64,000 bases of DNA from Meandrina meandrites (Eukaryota > Cnidaria > Anthozoa > Scleractinia > Meandrinidae). Location: the NCBI GenBank assembly GCA_963693305.1, contig OY855908.1, positions 29,659,305-29,723,304 on the forward strand, read 5' to 3'. Positions 1 to 11,427 of this stretch are shown in pieces. How positions within the stretch are numbered: position 1 is the first letter of the stretch; the number at the start of each line of letters is the position of its first letter. Position numbers and translations under genes: made by a program. The notes under the pieces were generated by a model, which had not been told where the DNA came from, did not search any database, and worked only from the letters and a program-made list of their open reading frames with translations.

Positions 1-642
1 GGTATATTTCTAAACCTGAATTGCGTTCATTTTCCGTTACCGACTTCGCTCAGCCAATGAAGAAAGAAGCTGGTAAAGATATTTACCTTACAGTTGTGAA
101 ACTTTCATTCCGAAAAGCGCAATAACTTATGGCTATGTTTGAATGTATCAGTTAATTACTATCACATTTGCAGAGTTTGCAAATTCCACTTCACTTTGTT
201 TGTTTTTTAAATACTGGTGAATTAAAATCTATACAATTCATGAAAACGCACTTTAAGTGAATATTGGCAAAGCCGTGGATTTCAAAGTAAATAAGCAAAA
301 GAATTGACTGGAGCCATATGCAGGGTCTAAATTTATTCCGCGGTTTCTCACGACTGAAACGAACAACCCTGTCCTTTTCTCTCTGTCGAGGCAGTCACTG
401 TTGATTACGTACTCATGAAGGTATTTTACCTAGCTATTAGGGAATACGCAGTGTACAAGACAAGAAAACTGGTGCTCCAGCGAGCACACACGCTACAGTT
501 GCTCAATTGTATCCTCTTTTATGGCCTTTTACGCAGACTAAGTAAGTAATGTCGAATTTGTTAGGCGTGTTGTTCACTTCATGATTGAAATCAGGGAGAC
601 TGAAAGTATCCGGTATATTGAAAAAATTTCAGAGTGCTCGTC
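1..642. other. Upstream flank of the first gene
   Basis: AT-rich DNA before the first exon. No long reading frame with family resemblance, no inverted repeat with target duplication and no recognisable RNA gene was seen. It should contain the promoter and 5' UTR of the gene that starts near 643, but I cannot point to a core promoter element. Confidence 0.4.
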
Positions 643-1634
643 ATGGCAAAGTGTGGTTTTTCAAAGTTTGTTGGCGATTCTTGTGGCCATGGTACGTCAT
701 CAGCCAATAATACTGAGTGTATAATGTTAGCAGAGTGTACAAAAGACATAAAACCACATCTCAAGGGCTTCAATGTGATCGATTCCTCTCTCACGAGCGA
801 GATGCAGTTGATCTTCGCTAGAGCAGGTAAAATATCTAAATCTATTCAGCAAATACATTCGTATAGTTTAAATTCTTGTAAGCAAAACAATTATACAAGT
901 CAAATCGTTTTTTCCCCTTCGGCTGCTCATTGTAGCTCTCCAACGGTCCCTGTTATAATATTACTGTCAAAGTTGTCACATCATGTAGTTCCGATATCAT
1001 CCAACATATCGACTGATTTGATCAGGTTCCAGGGGGTGGAGGGGTCGGGAGGGGTGGGGTCGGGGATCTGCTGGAGCCCCGCTCTTTTGGAGCAGTAAAC
1101 CCCTAAGAGACCCTGTTTGGTCTTTCTTGGTGTTCCTTATGTTTCGTATCACGATTGTTCAGGTTTCGATCTTAATCTTTCCCAGAGTTTTTTTTTATTT
1201 CTTGCTGTCAGAATGAACAAAAATCTGGGCTTGGCCAAGCATATCTGCAGTTTTAAATTATGACGGCGTTTACATATTTTTCAATGCAGGTCAATTTGAA
1301 TTGACTGCTGAACATGAGTGCATAACAATCTGTCCTCGTCATCGTGACATTTACGGAATACGTTGGACCTGTGGAAAGTCGCGTTGTTGCATTCAAAAGG
1401 AGTTTAGTGGTCACTCGTCACAACCACCAAAAGGAAATCGTGGTGTCAACTTGTTTCAGGCTAAAGTCTTGGTTGCTGAAACCGGAAAAGTTATTCATGT
1501 TGGCTCGCGTAAGTTCCTTCGATATAATTTAAAGCTGGCTGACCTTCAAAGAAGGGAAACGCTTTATCTATGACCATCCAATATAGAGATGCCTATTATC
1601 AATTGAAAATATTATTGTCATTAGGATTGCCATT

Positions 1635-1672
<38 letters not shown>

Positions 1673-2242
1673 TCATCACCATCGTCAATATTGTTGTTGT
1701 TGTTGTTGTTGTTGTTGTTAGGGGTGCTTGTTGGATTAGGGCCACCGAGAGTATGGGCGAAAAACGAAATAGGCTAGCTTCTTAGAATAGGGGCAATTGT
1801 TAGAATGCAGGCGCCTGTTGGAAGAGGGCGGGCGCTTATTGAAATAAGGCTCTTATAGAATGGAGGGCTTATTGGAACAAGAGCGCTTATTAGAATGGAA
1901 GTTCAAATAACTTATTATTCTTACCTTAATTTTCTAGCAATATGCCCACAGTGCAGGCAAAAAATAAGTCATTTAGCAGGAACTGCTATTGAAGAAAAGG
2001 TCAACCAAGAAGCGTATGATTGTGATGAGGAAGAACATGGAACAAAAGGAAATGAAACAAAAGAGGAAGACAGTGAAGAGAGAGGACTGGAAAATGCAGA
2101 GAATGACCAGAAGAACACTTGTGTTTTTGCGGAAGAAAGTTATTGTCTTGTACATGAAGTAAATAAAGTGGCTTTGCCAGAAGATGTTGTCGAAGCAAGT
2201 TTCCGGTTAGAAGAATCGATAACTGAAGACCAAGAAAGCACG
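643..2242 (+). CDS. Exons 1-3: N-terminal Cys/His-rich region
   Basis: Exon 1 (643-826) ends in a phase-1 donor after Arg-Ala and opens with MAKCGFSKFVG. Exon 2 (1290-1508) holds a dense Cys/His segment: CITICPRHRD, then YGIRW, a Cys-Cys pair and GHSS. Exon 3 (1938-2242) begins with ICPQC, completing what looks like a second metal-binding pair, then turns strongly acidic with Glu/Asp/Asn runs up to the donor at 2243. The spacing of Cys and His suggests zinc binding, perhaps a treble-clef or DNA-binding head, but I cannot assign a named fold. The frame is open across all three exons. Confidence 0.65.
1635..1720. repeat. Two adjacent microsatellites, (TCA)n and (TTG)n
   Basis: About 40 bases of TCA repeats at 1635-1678 followed, after a short spacer, by ten TTG units at 1691-1720. 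They lie in the intron between exons 2 and 3 of the first gene. Confidence 0.95.
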
Positions 2243-2484
2243 GTAAGTCATGTCTCATTTGAACAATTTTTACTTCTTCGCCTTTCCTGTGATGGACAAA
2301 ACCAAACATTACATTTCTTTAATAAGTCAAGTACGAAGTCCCGCTCTTAGCCACTAATTAAACACAAACTCTCAGTTTGTATCTTACTGTACGAAATCGA
2401 ATGAACCAGTTATTTGTCTTTTCCTCTGGAGAAAAAAATTGAAGTCAGGGTTAGCGAGCGGGACTTACCGTAAACGATTCAGCA

Positions 2485-2736
2485 TCTATCCCGGTTTCCG
2501 TAGCATGAAGAGACTAGGAGTATTTCTACTCCACCCTGGATGGGATGCTAGTCCATCGCATGGTTACCCCCAGCAGTAAATTCGCCGGTACCCATTTATA
2601 CACCTGGGTGGAGAGAGGCACTATGAGAGTAAAGTGTCTTGCCTAAGAACACAACGCAGTGCCCCGGCCAGGGCTCGAGCCCGGATCGTTCGATCCATAG
2701 TCCAGCGCACAAACCATTAGGCCACCGCGCCTCCCA
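2485..2736 (-). repeat. tRNA-derived SINE, antisense copy
   Basis: Read on the minus strand, the element starts near 2736 with a tRNA-like head. The A-box region is GGCCTAATGGTTTGTGCGC and the B box is GGCTCGAGCCC. Next comes a body containing CTCTCCACCCAGGTGTATA, and the tail ends in GTAGAAATACTCC and CTTCATGCTACGGAAACC near 2485. The same head and body recur on the plus strand at 61891-62190, and the tail alone recurs at 18739-18835, so this is a family and not chance. It sits in the intron between exons 3 and 4 of the first gene. RNA polymerase III transcription of intact copies is expected for the class. Confidence 0.85.
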
Positions 2737-2739
2737 ACG

Positions 2740-2796
2740 ACCGGGATAAGCTCAAGTCTGGTAAGCCACTAGACTCGTATGCAGACTTTACCATTC
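2740..2796 (+). repeat. SINE tail fragment in opposite orientation
   Basis: Directly beside the antisense SINE lies a piece matching the last part of the same family in plus orientation: CCGGGATAAGCT, then GCCACT and GCAGACTTTACC, as in the copies at 18.8 and 62.1 kb. The head-to-tail pair suggests two insertions or a rearranged copy. Confidence 0.55.
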
Positions 2797-3096
2797 AGCC
2801 TCTATTGGTTCAACGAAAACAAATTAAAAAAAAACACGAGAGAAACCGCCAGCGAAGCAAGCGCGGGCGCGAGGGATGGGATGGGAGAACCTTCCATCCC
2901 CCACCCCGCCCCCCTTCTCTTCTAGCTTTAACAATCGCGTTCAAGGGTCTCGCGACTCTGTGAACAGTCTAGGCGTACCGTACAATACAAGCTGTAGAAT
3001 GGACCAGTCATAGAAAACTAGCCTGGTTTAGGCGTTTGCGCGCACTAAGTCAGCATAATCTAAGATACTATAACTTCAGTTACTGTTTGTTTAAAG

Positions 3097-4110
3097 GTTA
3101 CTTCTCTTGAGGAACAAGACATCAGTTTAACCCCACAAAGCGGCGGTGCACTGAATAGAGAAAGCTTGATGGCTGATGCTTTAAGGTCACACATCAAAAG
3201 CTACAGAAAATCGAAACTGAACGATTTTGTTGAGAGCTGTGGGTTGTCGCCAATAAGTGAGGCAGATATGGATTTATCCTCTGCTTCAGAGCGTTCCAGA
3301 AGAAGATACATTGCCGAAACTCGTGAAGTTGTAGAGGTTGTTCTTAGAACATTATCGCCGAGTCATGCTGCGGACTTGTGGGAGGCACTGACAACCTCAA
3401 ACAAGATGCGCGAAGCCTTTGATCTTCCCAAACTCGAATATGATGAGAAGAAACGTTCCAATGAAAGTAGTGATAAGTATATCGGAGCTCTTGTTGAAAC
3501 TTATGAGAATGCGCCCAGTAAAAATGTTAAGAGGCAGGTTCTTTCTATCATAGCAGACCTGACTACCCTCGAAGAAATTCGCAAATATTTGCCAGGTTTA
3601 ACGAAATATCAGTTTTGTGAAGCAAGAAAGCACCGACTGACGTGCGGACGTGGGGCTCCCTTGGTAAAAAAGGCCGGAGTCCGTGCTAGAGTTGACATCA
3701 ATCAGTTGGATCATTTTCTCAACTTTATAACCAGTCCGTACATAGTACAGGACTTACCATTTGGCGAGCGGTTCTTAAAGCTATCTTCTGGAGAGGTAAT
3801 TCACACCCCAAACGTCATTAGAGTGACTGTAAATGAGCGAATTATCGACCAGTATTTGCAGTATTGCAAGGAGTGTGAAATGACTCCACTCAGCAGAAGT
3901 ACGCTTCGTCGTGTCCTGTCTGCTTGCAGCGCATCAGTACGAAAATCCCTTCAAGGGCTTGACTACTTTATTTCAGAAGGTGGCAAGGCCTTCGACGATT
4001 TGCTGAAGTTGGTTGACAAGCTGATTGACTGTGGGATCCACTCAAGTACTGCTCGGGATCTCCAAAAAGCGCTGAAGTCAGGAAAGAGCTATCTTAAAAG
4101 TGATTTTAAA
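3097..4110 (+). CDS. Exon 4 of the transposase-like gene, 338 codons
   Basis: The acceptor is TTTAAAG before 3097 and the donor is GTAAGT after 4110; the frame enters and leaves in phase 0. The product is a helical, basic-and-acidic stretch with RSHIKSYRKSKL near its start, a KYLPGLTKYQFCEARKHR segment in the middle and GKSYLKSDFK at the end. No catalytic motif is evident. The regular amphipathic helices would suit a DNA-binding or dimerisation region, but that is inference. Confidence 0.65.
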
Positions 4111-4757
4111 GTAAGTGCTCTGCTCCGTCTGGTGGCATTTCGTCTGATATCAGCCAAACTTGGTCTACGACCTCGTCGGCTAAGTATCATGCGACATTCC
4201 GTGCGTTTGCAGGATAACTGTTAAATACAAGTATCTTGCGCAAAAAGATAGTTGCCTCCCTCAGTGCCATTTTAATTCCAATTTAAGCCCTGAGCTTATA
4301 ATTGTTCAAAAGGCTTTTTCAGCAGGTCTATTTTCGGGAGAGCTTATTATTGTTAAGAATTTTGTGTTTCAAAAATATTTCGGTTTCTTTGGAATCGATA
4401 TTGCGCCCAATAAAACAGTATAGAAGTAAAGCGCATGGTAAAACACCCTAGACATAAGAATTTAAAGTACAAAAGCAAGTTCTACAGCGGTCTTAAGTCT
4501 CGGGGCATACCCTTACACCCTTACAACCCAAAATGCATAAAAAATTTGTACAACGGGGTTGTATTTGGAAGAAGTTAAGATATCGAGGAAGGGCTCAATC
4601 TTTATATCATTCGTCTGGGCTGAATCAGGGTTACAAACGTACGAAAGTACGTGACGCACCTAGCCAATAAATTATTAGCAGTTCTCCTAGCAAAAATTGA
4701 ACCCAAGACCGTTGATTGTCTTCTCAAATCGCTCTTAGTACTTTTTTGTTTAGATAG
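4111..4757 (+). other. Intron 4 of the transposase-like gene
   Basis: About 650 bases between the donor at 4111 and the ATG-adjacent acceptor at 4757. AT-rich, no coding or repeat signal recognised. Confidence 0.5.
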
Positions 4758-5763
4758 ATGTTCTTCTTTACACAGATCAACATCACGACTTCGCGTGTTC
4801 CAGATCACTGCAGTAAGTATGCTCTTAGCGATCCCAAAGATTCGAATTTTGCGAACAGCTGCGACCACAACCATGATCTTCTCTGTGAGCGCTGCGAGGA
4901 ATTGAAAACTGAGTTATCTGATGTACAGGCCGCAATTTTGAACTGTTCTTTTGAAACAGAAAACGAAAAAGAGGATGCCCTTTACGAGTTTCAAGAGGCC
5001 GTGACAGCTATCAACAAGTGGAAAGCGCATCAGCTGCGCGTTGTAAATCAGGATGGAGCGCGCAGTGACGTAATCGACTGTCTGAGCGAAACCAACATAT
5101 TGCTTACTCAGGATTGGGCAATGAAATTTCTTCCGCGACTGTACAGAGAGTCCCAAGGCGAATGGTTTGGCAAAAGGGGCCTTTCATGGCACATTACAGT
5201 CGCCTTGAGAAAGAGAGAGGAAGAAATCGAGACGCAAGCATTTATCCACATAGTTGAAAGTTGTACCCAAGAAAGCGCATCCGTGGTGACGCTCATGGGA
5301 CACGTTCTGGCTACATTAAAGAAAGAGAACCCAGAGATCGAAAACGCATTCTTTCGTTCTGATAACGCAGGGTGTTATCACTCTGCCAGTACTATCCTGG
5401 CATGTAAGAACATCAGCAAGCAGACTGGGGTTTCCATAAGGCGCCTAGACTTTTCAGATCCACAAGGTGGTAAAGGCCCGTGTGACCGGTTCGCCGCCAC
5501 CATGAAGAATCATGTACGCACTTACATTAACGAAGGCCATGATGTTATTACAGCTGAACAGTTTTAGGAGGCAATGCTCTCACATGGTGGGGTTCCTGGG
5601 GCTAGAATTGCTCTGCTTCCCGATCTAGTGTGTGACAAATCTAGCACCAAGTGGCCCGGCATCAGTAAAGTAAATAATTTCGAGTTCACCTGTGATGGTG
5701 TTAAAGTCTGGCGAGCATACAACGTTGGTGAGGGGAACTTATTCCCATGGTCTAAATTCGAAG
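4758..5763 (+). pseudogene. Exon 5: possible RNase H-like core, with premature TAG
   Basis: The exon starts with a Cys/His cluster (CSKYALSDPKD, then CDHNHDLLCERC), followed by an Asp-bearing strand motif FFRSDNAGCYHS and then DPQGGKGPCDRFAATMKNH. An Asp after a beta-strand-like hydrophobic run, then a Gly-Lys-Gly-Pro-Cys-Asp loop before a helix with Lys, is the kind of spacing seen in DDE/RNase H-like transposases. I cannot place it in a named superfamily. TAG at 5565-5567 stops the frame. Downstream, the same frame continues with GGVPGARIALLPDL and KVWRAYNVGEG up to a phase-1 donor at 5764. That preserved sequence means the stop is young or an error. Confidence 0.6.
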
Positions 5764-5860
5764 GTAAAAGCGCACACAATATGATATGTCAGTTTGTGTT
5801 AAATTTTTCCTAACTTTACGTAGAGTTTTAGTAAATGTATTTTCATTTAAATCGTGGTAA

Positions 5861-6063
5861 CAATAGACCTTTTTCGCTTGGGCGGTTTGTTTTCCCATTA
5901 CAGACCACGTGATATTCTCTAGAGAATTTTTCTTTTATCCACATAAAATTTATTCATTCATATACACGCGACTATTTGAAAATGTGAAAGCAAGAATTCT
6001 CAAGAGTATCATCACGTGGTCTGTTATGGGGCAACAAAACGCCCAAGCGAAAAAGATCTATTG
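5861..6063. mobile_element. Short foldback MITE in intron 5
   Basis: CAATAGACCTTTTTCGCTTG at 5861 is mirrored by CAAGCGAAAAAGATCTATTG ending at 6063. The arms extend inward through ACAGACCACGTGAT and ATCACGTGGTCTG, so about 60 bases per side can pair around a central AT-rich loop. A half-copy with the same end sequence occurs at 26314-26355. No clear target duplication. Confidence 0.75.
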
Positions 6064-6247
6064 CAGTTGTAGATTTTAAAAAATGATGAGTATAGTGAAA
6101 ATGTTAGATTGCTTATCGCTGGATAGTCACTTATCCTTGCCCTCCCGCTTGCCCTTTTTTGCCGTTTAAAACGGTTGATTTGATTTGCTAGTTTTTTTTC
6201 TTGAATTTCCTTTGTTAAAATCTAGCCAATCAAATCATGTGACCCAG

Positions 6248-7383
6248 AGCCACCTGTCTCTTGTGCTAAGGCCGCGCCGGCTAAGAGGGACAGTTGGCCC
6301 TCCATCATTGTCCATGAGGACGAGAATGCAAGCGAGTCTGAAAAAGCTTGTTTTCAACGAGGTTTTGCCTGTTCACTTTACTTCTTAGATGTGAATGTTT
6401 CTTCAACAAACATAACGGACGTGATGTTCTCTGATGGGGGATTCCGGCCAGTAAAGCCAAGAAAATCCACGAAAGGTCAGACAGCCTGCAAAGGTGGCGA
6501 AAAAAATAATCCCGCAGAAGATCAGGGAGGCGATAACGACAATGACTTCGATGATGACGCATCAGGTATTGAAGCTGAAGGTGTAGATAAATGTGAATTG
6601 TTTGCCTGCCCAAACGAAGGTTGTGTCAAAACGTACCAACGCTATGGCTCGATGATAAACCACACACTGTATGGTCAGTGCGTGATTCAACCTGAGAGAG
6701 AGTCGCTTTTAGACACAGCGAAAATGTTGTATAGTAAAAAGCTGCTGGCTGATAACAACGTCCTTATAGCAACTACGGAAACGGCGGCGGTTTTCTCACC
6801 ATCATCGCCAAACAGCATATTGGATACGGGTTGGGCGTTGAAATTAACCAAAAAGTCGAAGCCTTTCAGTGAGAAACAAAAGGGTTTTCTCGAAGAAAAG
6901 TTCACAATCGGTGAGACAACGGGACGAAAACTTGATCCCGTGACTGTAGCTCGACAAATGAGAGTAGCCAGAAGCAGCGATGGGCAACGACAGTTCACAA
7001 CTGAAGAACTACTGTCTGCCACCCAGATTCGAGGCTACTTTTCCCGTAGAGCAAAATCCAAGAATCAAGCAACGGTACAAGCTGAGGAAGACTTCGTGGC
7101 AGCTCAAGTTGAAGATGCCATGGAAAGCGTGCGAAATGAAGTAATAGAGCAAACACAACCAGATCATCCACTCACCTATGACGGCTATGACCTTTGTGAT
7201 CTCGTTGCTAGGAAAAAGCTGAGTAAGTTAACAGTACCCGTACTTCAAGACATTTGTTGCAAGTTTGAGCTGGATGTCAGTTCGAAGGGGCAAAAAGTAC
7301 CACGCCGGAAAGCACCATACATTGAAATATTGGAGAAACATGTGCGAAGTTGTTCTTGCTTTGACAAGCTACCTGCAAACTGA
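6248..7383 (+). CDS. Exon 6: C-terminal zinc-finger-like region, ending TGA
   Basis: The acceptor ACCCAG precedes 6248 and restores the phase left by exon 5. The frame is open to TGA at 7381-7383; a splice-like stretch near 6362-6388 is in frame and too short to be an intron. The product has a Glu/Asp-rich low-complexity region, then CPNEGC with downstream His and Cys (an atypical C2H2-like finger). This is followed by a segment with QKGFLEEKF, ARQMR, FTTEELLSATQIRGYFSRR, which resembles a homeodomain-like or SAP-like helical DNA-binding unit, and a C-terminal helical tail. Function unknown. Confidence 0.65.
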
Positions 7384-10350
7384 GCACAGCATTTTGATTG
7401 TGTCCGCATACGGTTCTAAATAGATTGTGTAGAGTTGCTTTGCTATCTAGAGGTGCAGCTTGCTGGGATCACTCCTTTTCCCACTACCAACTGCTTCCTC
7501 TTCCTATATCGGGTGATAGCAGTATTAAAACTGTTAACTTAGAACTTAATACATGTATATTAGAAGTACATGTATATTAAGTTAGAACGCCACATAAATG
7601 AACTTCATTAATAGTGTCAAAGCCTTCAAGCTGGTGACAGATGAGTCTAAAAACGCTTGGTCTATTCAGGCAGTAATGTTACTTTTGAGAAGATTACATG
7701 ATCAGGTTAAATGTTTTGTAACAACAGATCATCAGAGAGAGCCCCTCCCAGCAGGGGCGGGGGTTGTAGGAAGGAGTCCATGTTCCCTTGTTCCCCAAAA
7801 ATTTCCCTTGTGTTCCCTTGTTCCCTAAGAGTATTTTGTCGATTTTTGTGAACTCTGTCCCCTAAAATATCAGAAGTACAGGTTTTGTTTCCAGGTTTAT
7901 TTTCCTTTTGTTTACTTGTTCTCATTTATTTTATGCCCATGCCCCTGGGAGGGGCGCATCAGAGTTTTTAGGAAGTCACCATGGCATCGTCGTAGGAATT
8001 GCATTAGTTTTTACGGAAGCCGTGTTTCTTTTATTTAATACATTTTTTTTTGGTGCTATACATAAAACCGCTTTATAGTGTTTAAGGGAACAGACAACTT
8101 CATCTAAATTATATGTTAGCTAATTTTTCCTAATTATATTTTTTCCACCTGTCTAGCAAGAATATTTTCCATTTGAAAGTTTAAAAATATATTTTTGTTT
8201 ATTTTAAGATTCCAAAAGTAGCCACTTACGGATTGTTTTGTGTTTTGTTTTCCCTTTGATTCGTGTCAAAGGGAATTCCCCATCTCGTCCCCCGCCCCCC
8301 CCCCCTCCCCCCCTCAATAATAAAATTTTCCGACCCGTGGTTGTTCATTTCAAGTGCTGATTCAGGTATCAGTAGTAACTCGTGGAATATGGCGTTACAA
8401 AACACGGAAACAAACACTCAAATTTTTCTTTGTGCTTAAATTAGCTTAAGAGTAATTGTTGAATGATGTGAAAAAGCATCTTTGAAACGCAAGGTGAGTC
8501 AAGCCTTGAAATTCGTCAACTAATACATAGAAACTGATGGCAAACGAACAGCGTACAATGCGAAACAGGAATATCGACGTAGCTATAATTCTCTTTGTTT
8601 ACTTTTAAGCTAAGATTATTTTCCATACCACTGATACATTCTATACACAGCCTTGGTCTAGTAAACTAGCCCCGCTCATGTAACTTTACCAGTAAGCACT
8701 ACTATTCCATCGGTAAACGCCCTTATTCCAATAATGACACTACTTTTAAAAAGATGAGGTTAAACAAAAATATTTCATTTCATCCAATTCAGAAATAACA
8801 AAGATAACAGAATAGGTTTTTCTTTTTGTTCGTTGAGTTCGTAGTGCGCGAATACCTTCCCTGCTCTTCGACAGCAGCCCGTTTTTCGAGGCATAATTGA
8901 TCCCCACCTCCCCACCCTTAGCGATTGCTAAAATTGTTCATTTCAAGTGCAGTTTATTTATTTAGCAGTGTCGCATGGTCGCATGCGTTATTCCGTCCAG
9001 AAACACAGAGCCATGATGCCAAGCTTGAATTTAACTTAACTTAACTGTAATGAGTACTGTTAAATATTGGAATGCCTAAGGTAAGTCCACCTTTGAAATT
9101 TCTAAAGCAAAGGAACAGCGTTCAAATGCAATACGTGACAAAGAGTACTGTCACTTGATGTTGTTTACTTTTGAGCGGACTATAATCTTTTATGTTATTA
9201 TTAGATCTATACTTAACTACACTTGTCTTCTAAGAATATGTTGCTGTTTTGTCGCTTCATTCCATATTTTGATCGTCTTGAGATGCAGAATAATATTTTA
9301 TGATATTTTTGCGAAGTCGGCTTCCTTTGTGCATATTTGACACGGAGTTGTTTCGAGGCGGTTCGTTATTTTTATCACTGAAATCAAATTAGTGATCCGA
9401 GAGCCGTCTACAAAATTGTTCAGACTATTTTCCCGTCTTATTTAGGGTACTAAATCGTCGTTTAAAAACAAAATTTGCTGACATTTTCTTCGATCAAGAA
9501 GAAAATGTTAACGCTTTGTCCCCACATTGTCCCAGGACGTTTTGTTGATTGCTGCATCATACGGCAAACTACAGTAACTTATAAATTTTTTTTCTCTCGT
9601 GCAAATAAAGTTGCCCATTTTTTTATTTCTGATATCAATTCATCTATAAATACCCTACATTTCTGTTAAATGGTAAGTCCTCAATCGACATAACATGGGA
9701 GATATAGGTCTTTCAACATAGTGTAAATTTATGAGTCGAAAAATCATCTAGGCAGTACCGTACAACATTGTGCTCGTTCAAAATCAAAACTTTTTATTTT
9801 AGCAAAATGTTCGATGCAGAACGAAAGATAAAAGACAGTTCTTTAAGGTGGTGTTAATGGTTTTTGCTAAAAGGTCATGTTAGGCTCGGAGATAGAGTAA
9901 CAAGAAGTCCTTTGATCCGCCATATTGGCTAGCCTTGGAAGCCGGTCAAAATCGGCCGTCTCCATAACTTCCAAAGTAAAAATTTATAGAGCTTTAAAAC
10001 ATCATATTAGTAGTAAGGACCCCAAATCATGATTGCATGCAAAATTTCAGCCAAATCGGTGAGGTACCGTGGCCGCGACTTTTTAATATTGTCCGAATCT
10101 TACTGAGTATGACTCTTAAACTTTTTAGGGAAAGTAAACTAAAAAAATATTTGGGCTGCCACTGCTATATAGCTTAAAGTAGTTCGTATCAGGTTGCATT
10201 AAAATTTTTATGTTGGAATTGCAGTGTTTAATTTGTCCAGAGAGTTTTATTTTGTCAGGAATAGATCAATCGGAACCTAGAATATTAGAATGCTAATGAG
10301 AGGTTTTATAAATTATGCAGATAAAAGCCCTCGCATTTATCTGTATAAAT
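7384..10350. other. Gene-poor interval
   Basis: No convincing exon. A short palindrome near 7544-7583 pairs AACTTAATACATGTA with TACATGTATATTAAGTT. A C-rich run occurs at 8285-8315. The rest is AT-rich with only short random frames. Confidence 0.45.
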
Positions 10351-10410
10351 CCTGAAACGAGGGATTTATACAGATAAATCCCTGAAACGAGGGATTTATA
10401 CAGATAAATC
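10351..10410. repeat. 30-bp direct repeat, two units, each palindromic
   Basis: Two exact 30-base units lie at 10351-10380 and 10381-10410. Each contains GGGATTTATACAGATAAATC, a near-perfect palindrome, and the preceding bases hold the inverted TTTATCTGTATAAATC. The cluster could fold into alternative hairpins. Confidence 0.85.
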
Positions 10411-10525
10411 CCTCATTAATATTCATAAATTCATTCATCAGCCCCGGTCTTCCCTGCTACATTATCAAGCCCTCCCCGGACTTTCAGTTAGTTAATATTC
10501 AACAGGGTTGTAAGTTAAATAAAGG

Positions 10526-10730
10526 TTGTTGAATAACAAAAGAAAATGTGTCAATCATGAAATAACTACTGTTAGACCACAGTTCTGCATTTATCTAAAC
10601 TGCTCATCTTACAAAAAATTAAAACAAATGGGCAAAATAAAGACGTTCTCCGACTCTCAGCCTGGGGTATGTTCTTGGCATGTTCTTAAAGTTTTTGGTA
10701 AAAAAAGGTTCTTGTAAAAAAGAGTGTTTA
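10526..10730 (+). repeat. Dispersed repeat, inverted copy at 28.34-28.53 kb
   Basis: The stretch with AGCCTGGGGTATGTTCTTGG and GTTCTGCATTTAT matches, in reverse complement, the segment near 28345-28530 (ACATACCCCAGGCT, ATAAATGCAAAACTG). The partner lies inside the 3.2-kb insert in the big foldback, so this is probably a fragment of the same transposon family. No boundaries could be fixed. Confidence 0.6.
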
Positions 10731-11287
10731 AACCGCGCGGCCATGGGCCAAGCACGGTTCTTGCTCTGCACAGGATTTATTATTTATCGTGATCGGGACT
10801 TTCAATCACGCAGCCTGTGATGTTTGTTCGCAAAACGATGTTAAAACAGTAATGTACGGAAAATGTTACGGATGTCGTTTCTTTATTGTGTATAAAGTTT
10901 ATTTTCTTTTGGTTTTATCAAAGCGTTGGATTCGAAGCGAATATTGAATACACTAAAAAAGTATTACGTCAGCCATGGAATGCAACGATGTTGCAGCTTT
11001 CACTTTCGCTACGTGTCAAATAAGATTGCGTTTACTTTACCGTAAACTCTGTTTAAGAAAGTTTCTAGAAAACGATTACACCAATGAATTTCCAAGATCT
11101 GGCTCCTGGAATTTTTCAGTCCAATGCGTTTGACTCTTTCCTTCCATTTTGATATTTGCCAATGGTGCTTCATATGCATGATCTGGCAAGCATAAAAATG
11201 GTTTAGGTACATGTCTTGCTTTCATTTTTCCAAGCTGATAATTACTAAAATATAGAAAACAGATTGGTGGGGACAGAAAAAGAGTGA

Positions 11288-11301
11288 GTTACCATGGTAA
11301 C
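11288..11301. promoter_or_regulatory. Perfect palindromic X-box (RFX-type) upstream of zinc-finger gene 1
   Basis: GTTACCATGGTAAC fits the palindromic consensus bound by RFX winged-helix factors. It lies about 850 bases before the ATG, in a block duplicated almost base for base upstream of the second zinc-finger gene. Function is inferred from the motif only. Confidence 0.5.
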
Positions 11302-11427
11302 ATAATTTTATCATAACCGTAACTGTGTCACCTGTAAAATTATTAGTCTGCCAAGTTTCACTGGTCTCTGCAGCAAATTAACGAAGATAACTCTAGTTTT
11401 ATATTGGCCGTACAATTGAGTTGAGTA

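Larger units (their letters stand above)
643..7383 (+). pseudogene. Six-exon gene for a Cys/His-rich, transposase-like protein, interrupted by one in-frame stop
   Basis: Exons inferred at 643-826, 1290-1508, 1938-2242, 3097-4110, 4758-5763 and 6248-7383. Each junction has GT donor and AG acceptor, and phases agree (1,1,0,0,1), giving 1,287 sense positions and a terminal TGA. ATG at 643 is the first ATG in the frame. In order the product has a Cys/His cluster with CPRHRD and YGIRW (exon 2), CPQC and an acidic stretch (exon 3), a helical region (exon 4), a possible RNase H-like segment with SDNAGCYH and GGKGPCD (exon 5) and a CPNEGC zinc-finger-like motif (exon 6). A TAG at 5565-5567, codon 844, breaks exon 5, while the same frame continues with family-like sequence beyond it. 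I do not know the function. Similar multi-copy proteins are, from memory, common in cnidarian genomes, which suggests a mobile or formerly mobile origin. It could be a recent pseudogene, a polymorphic null or a sequencing error. Confidence 0.72.

Noticed and set aside
6362..6388. GT...TTCTTAG resembling a tiny intron in exon 6 of the first gene
   Set aside because: 27 bases is too short for an animal intron and the stretch is in frame without stops.
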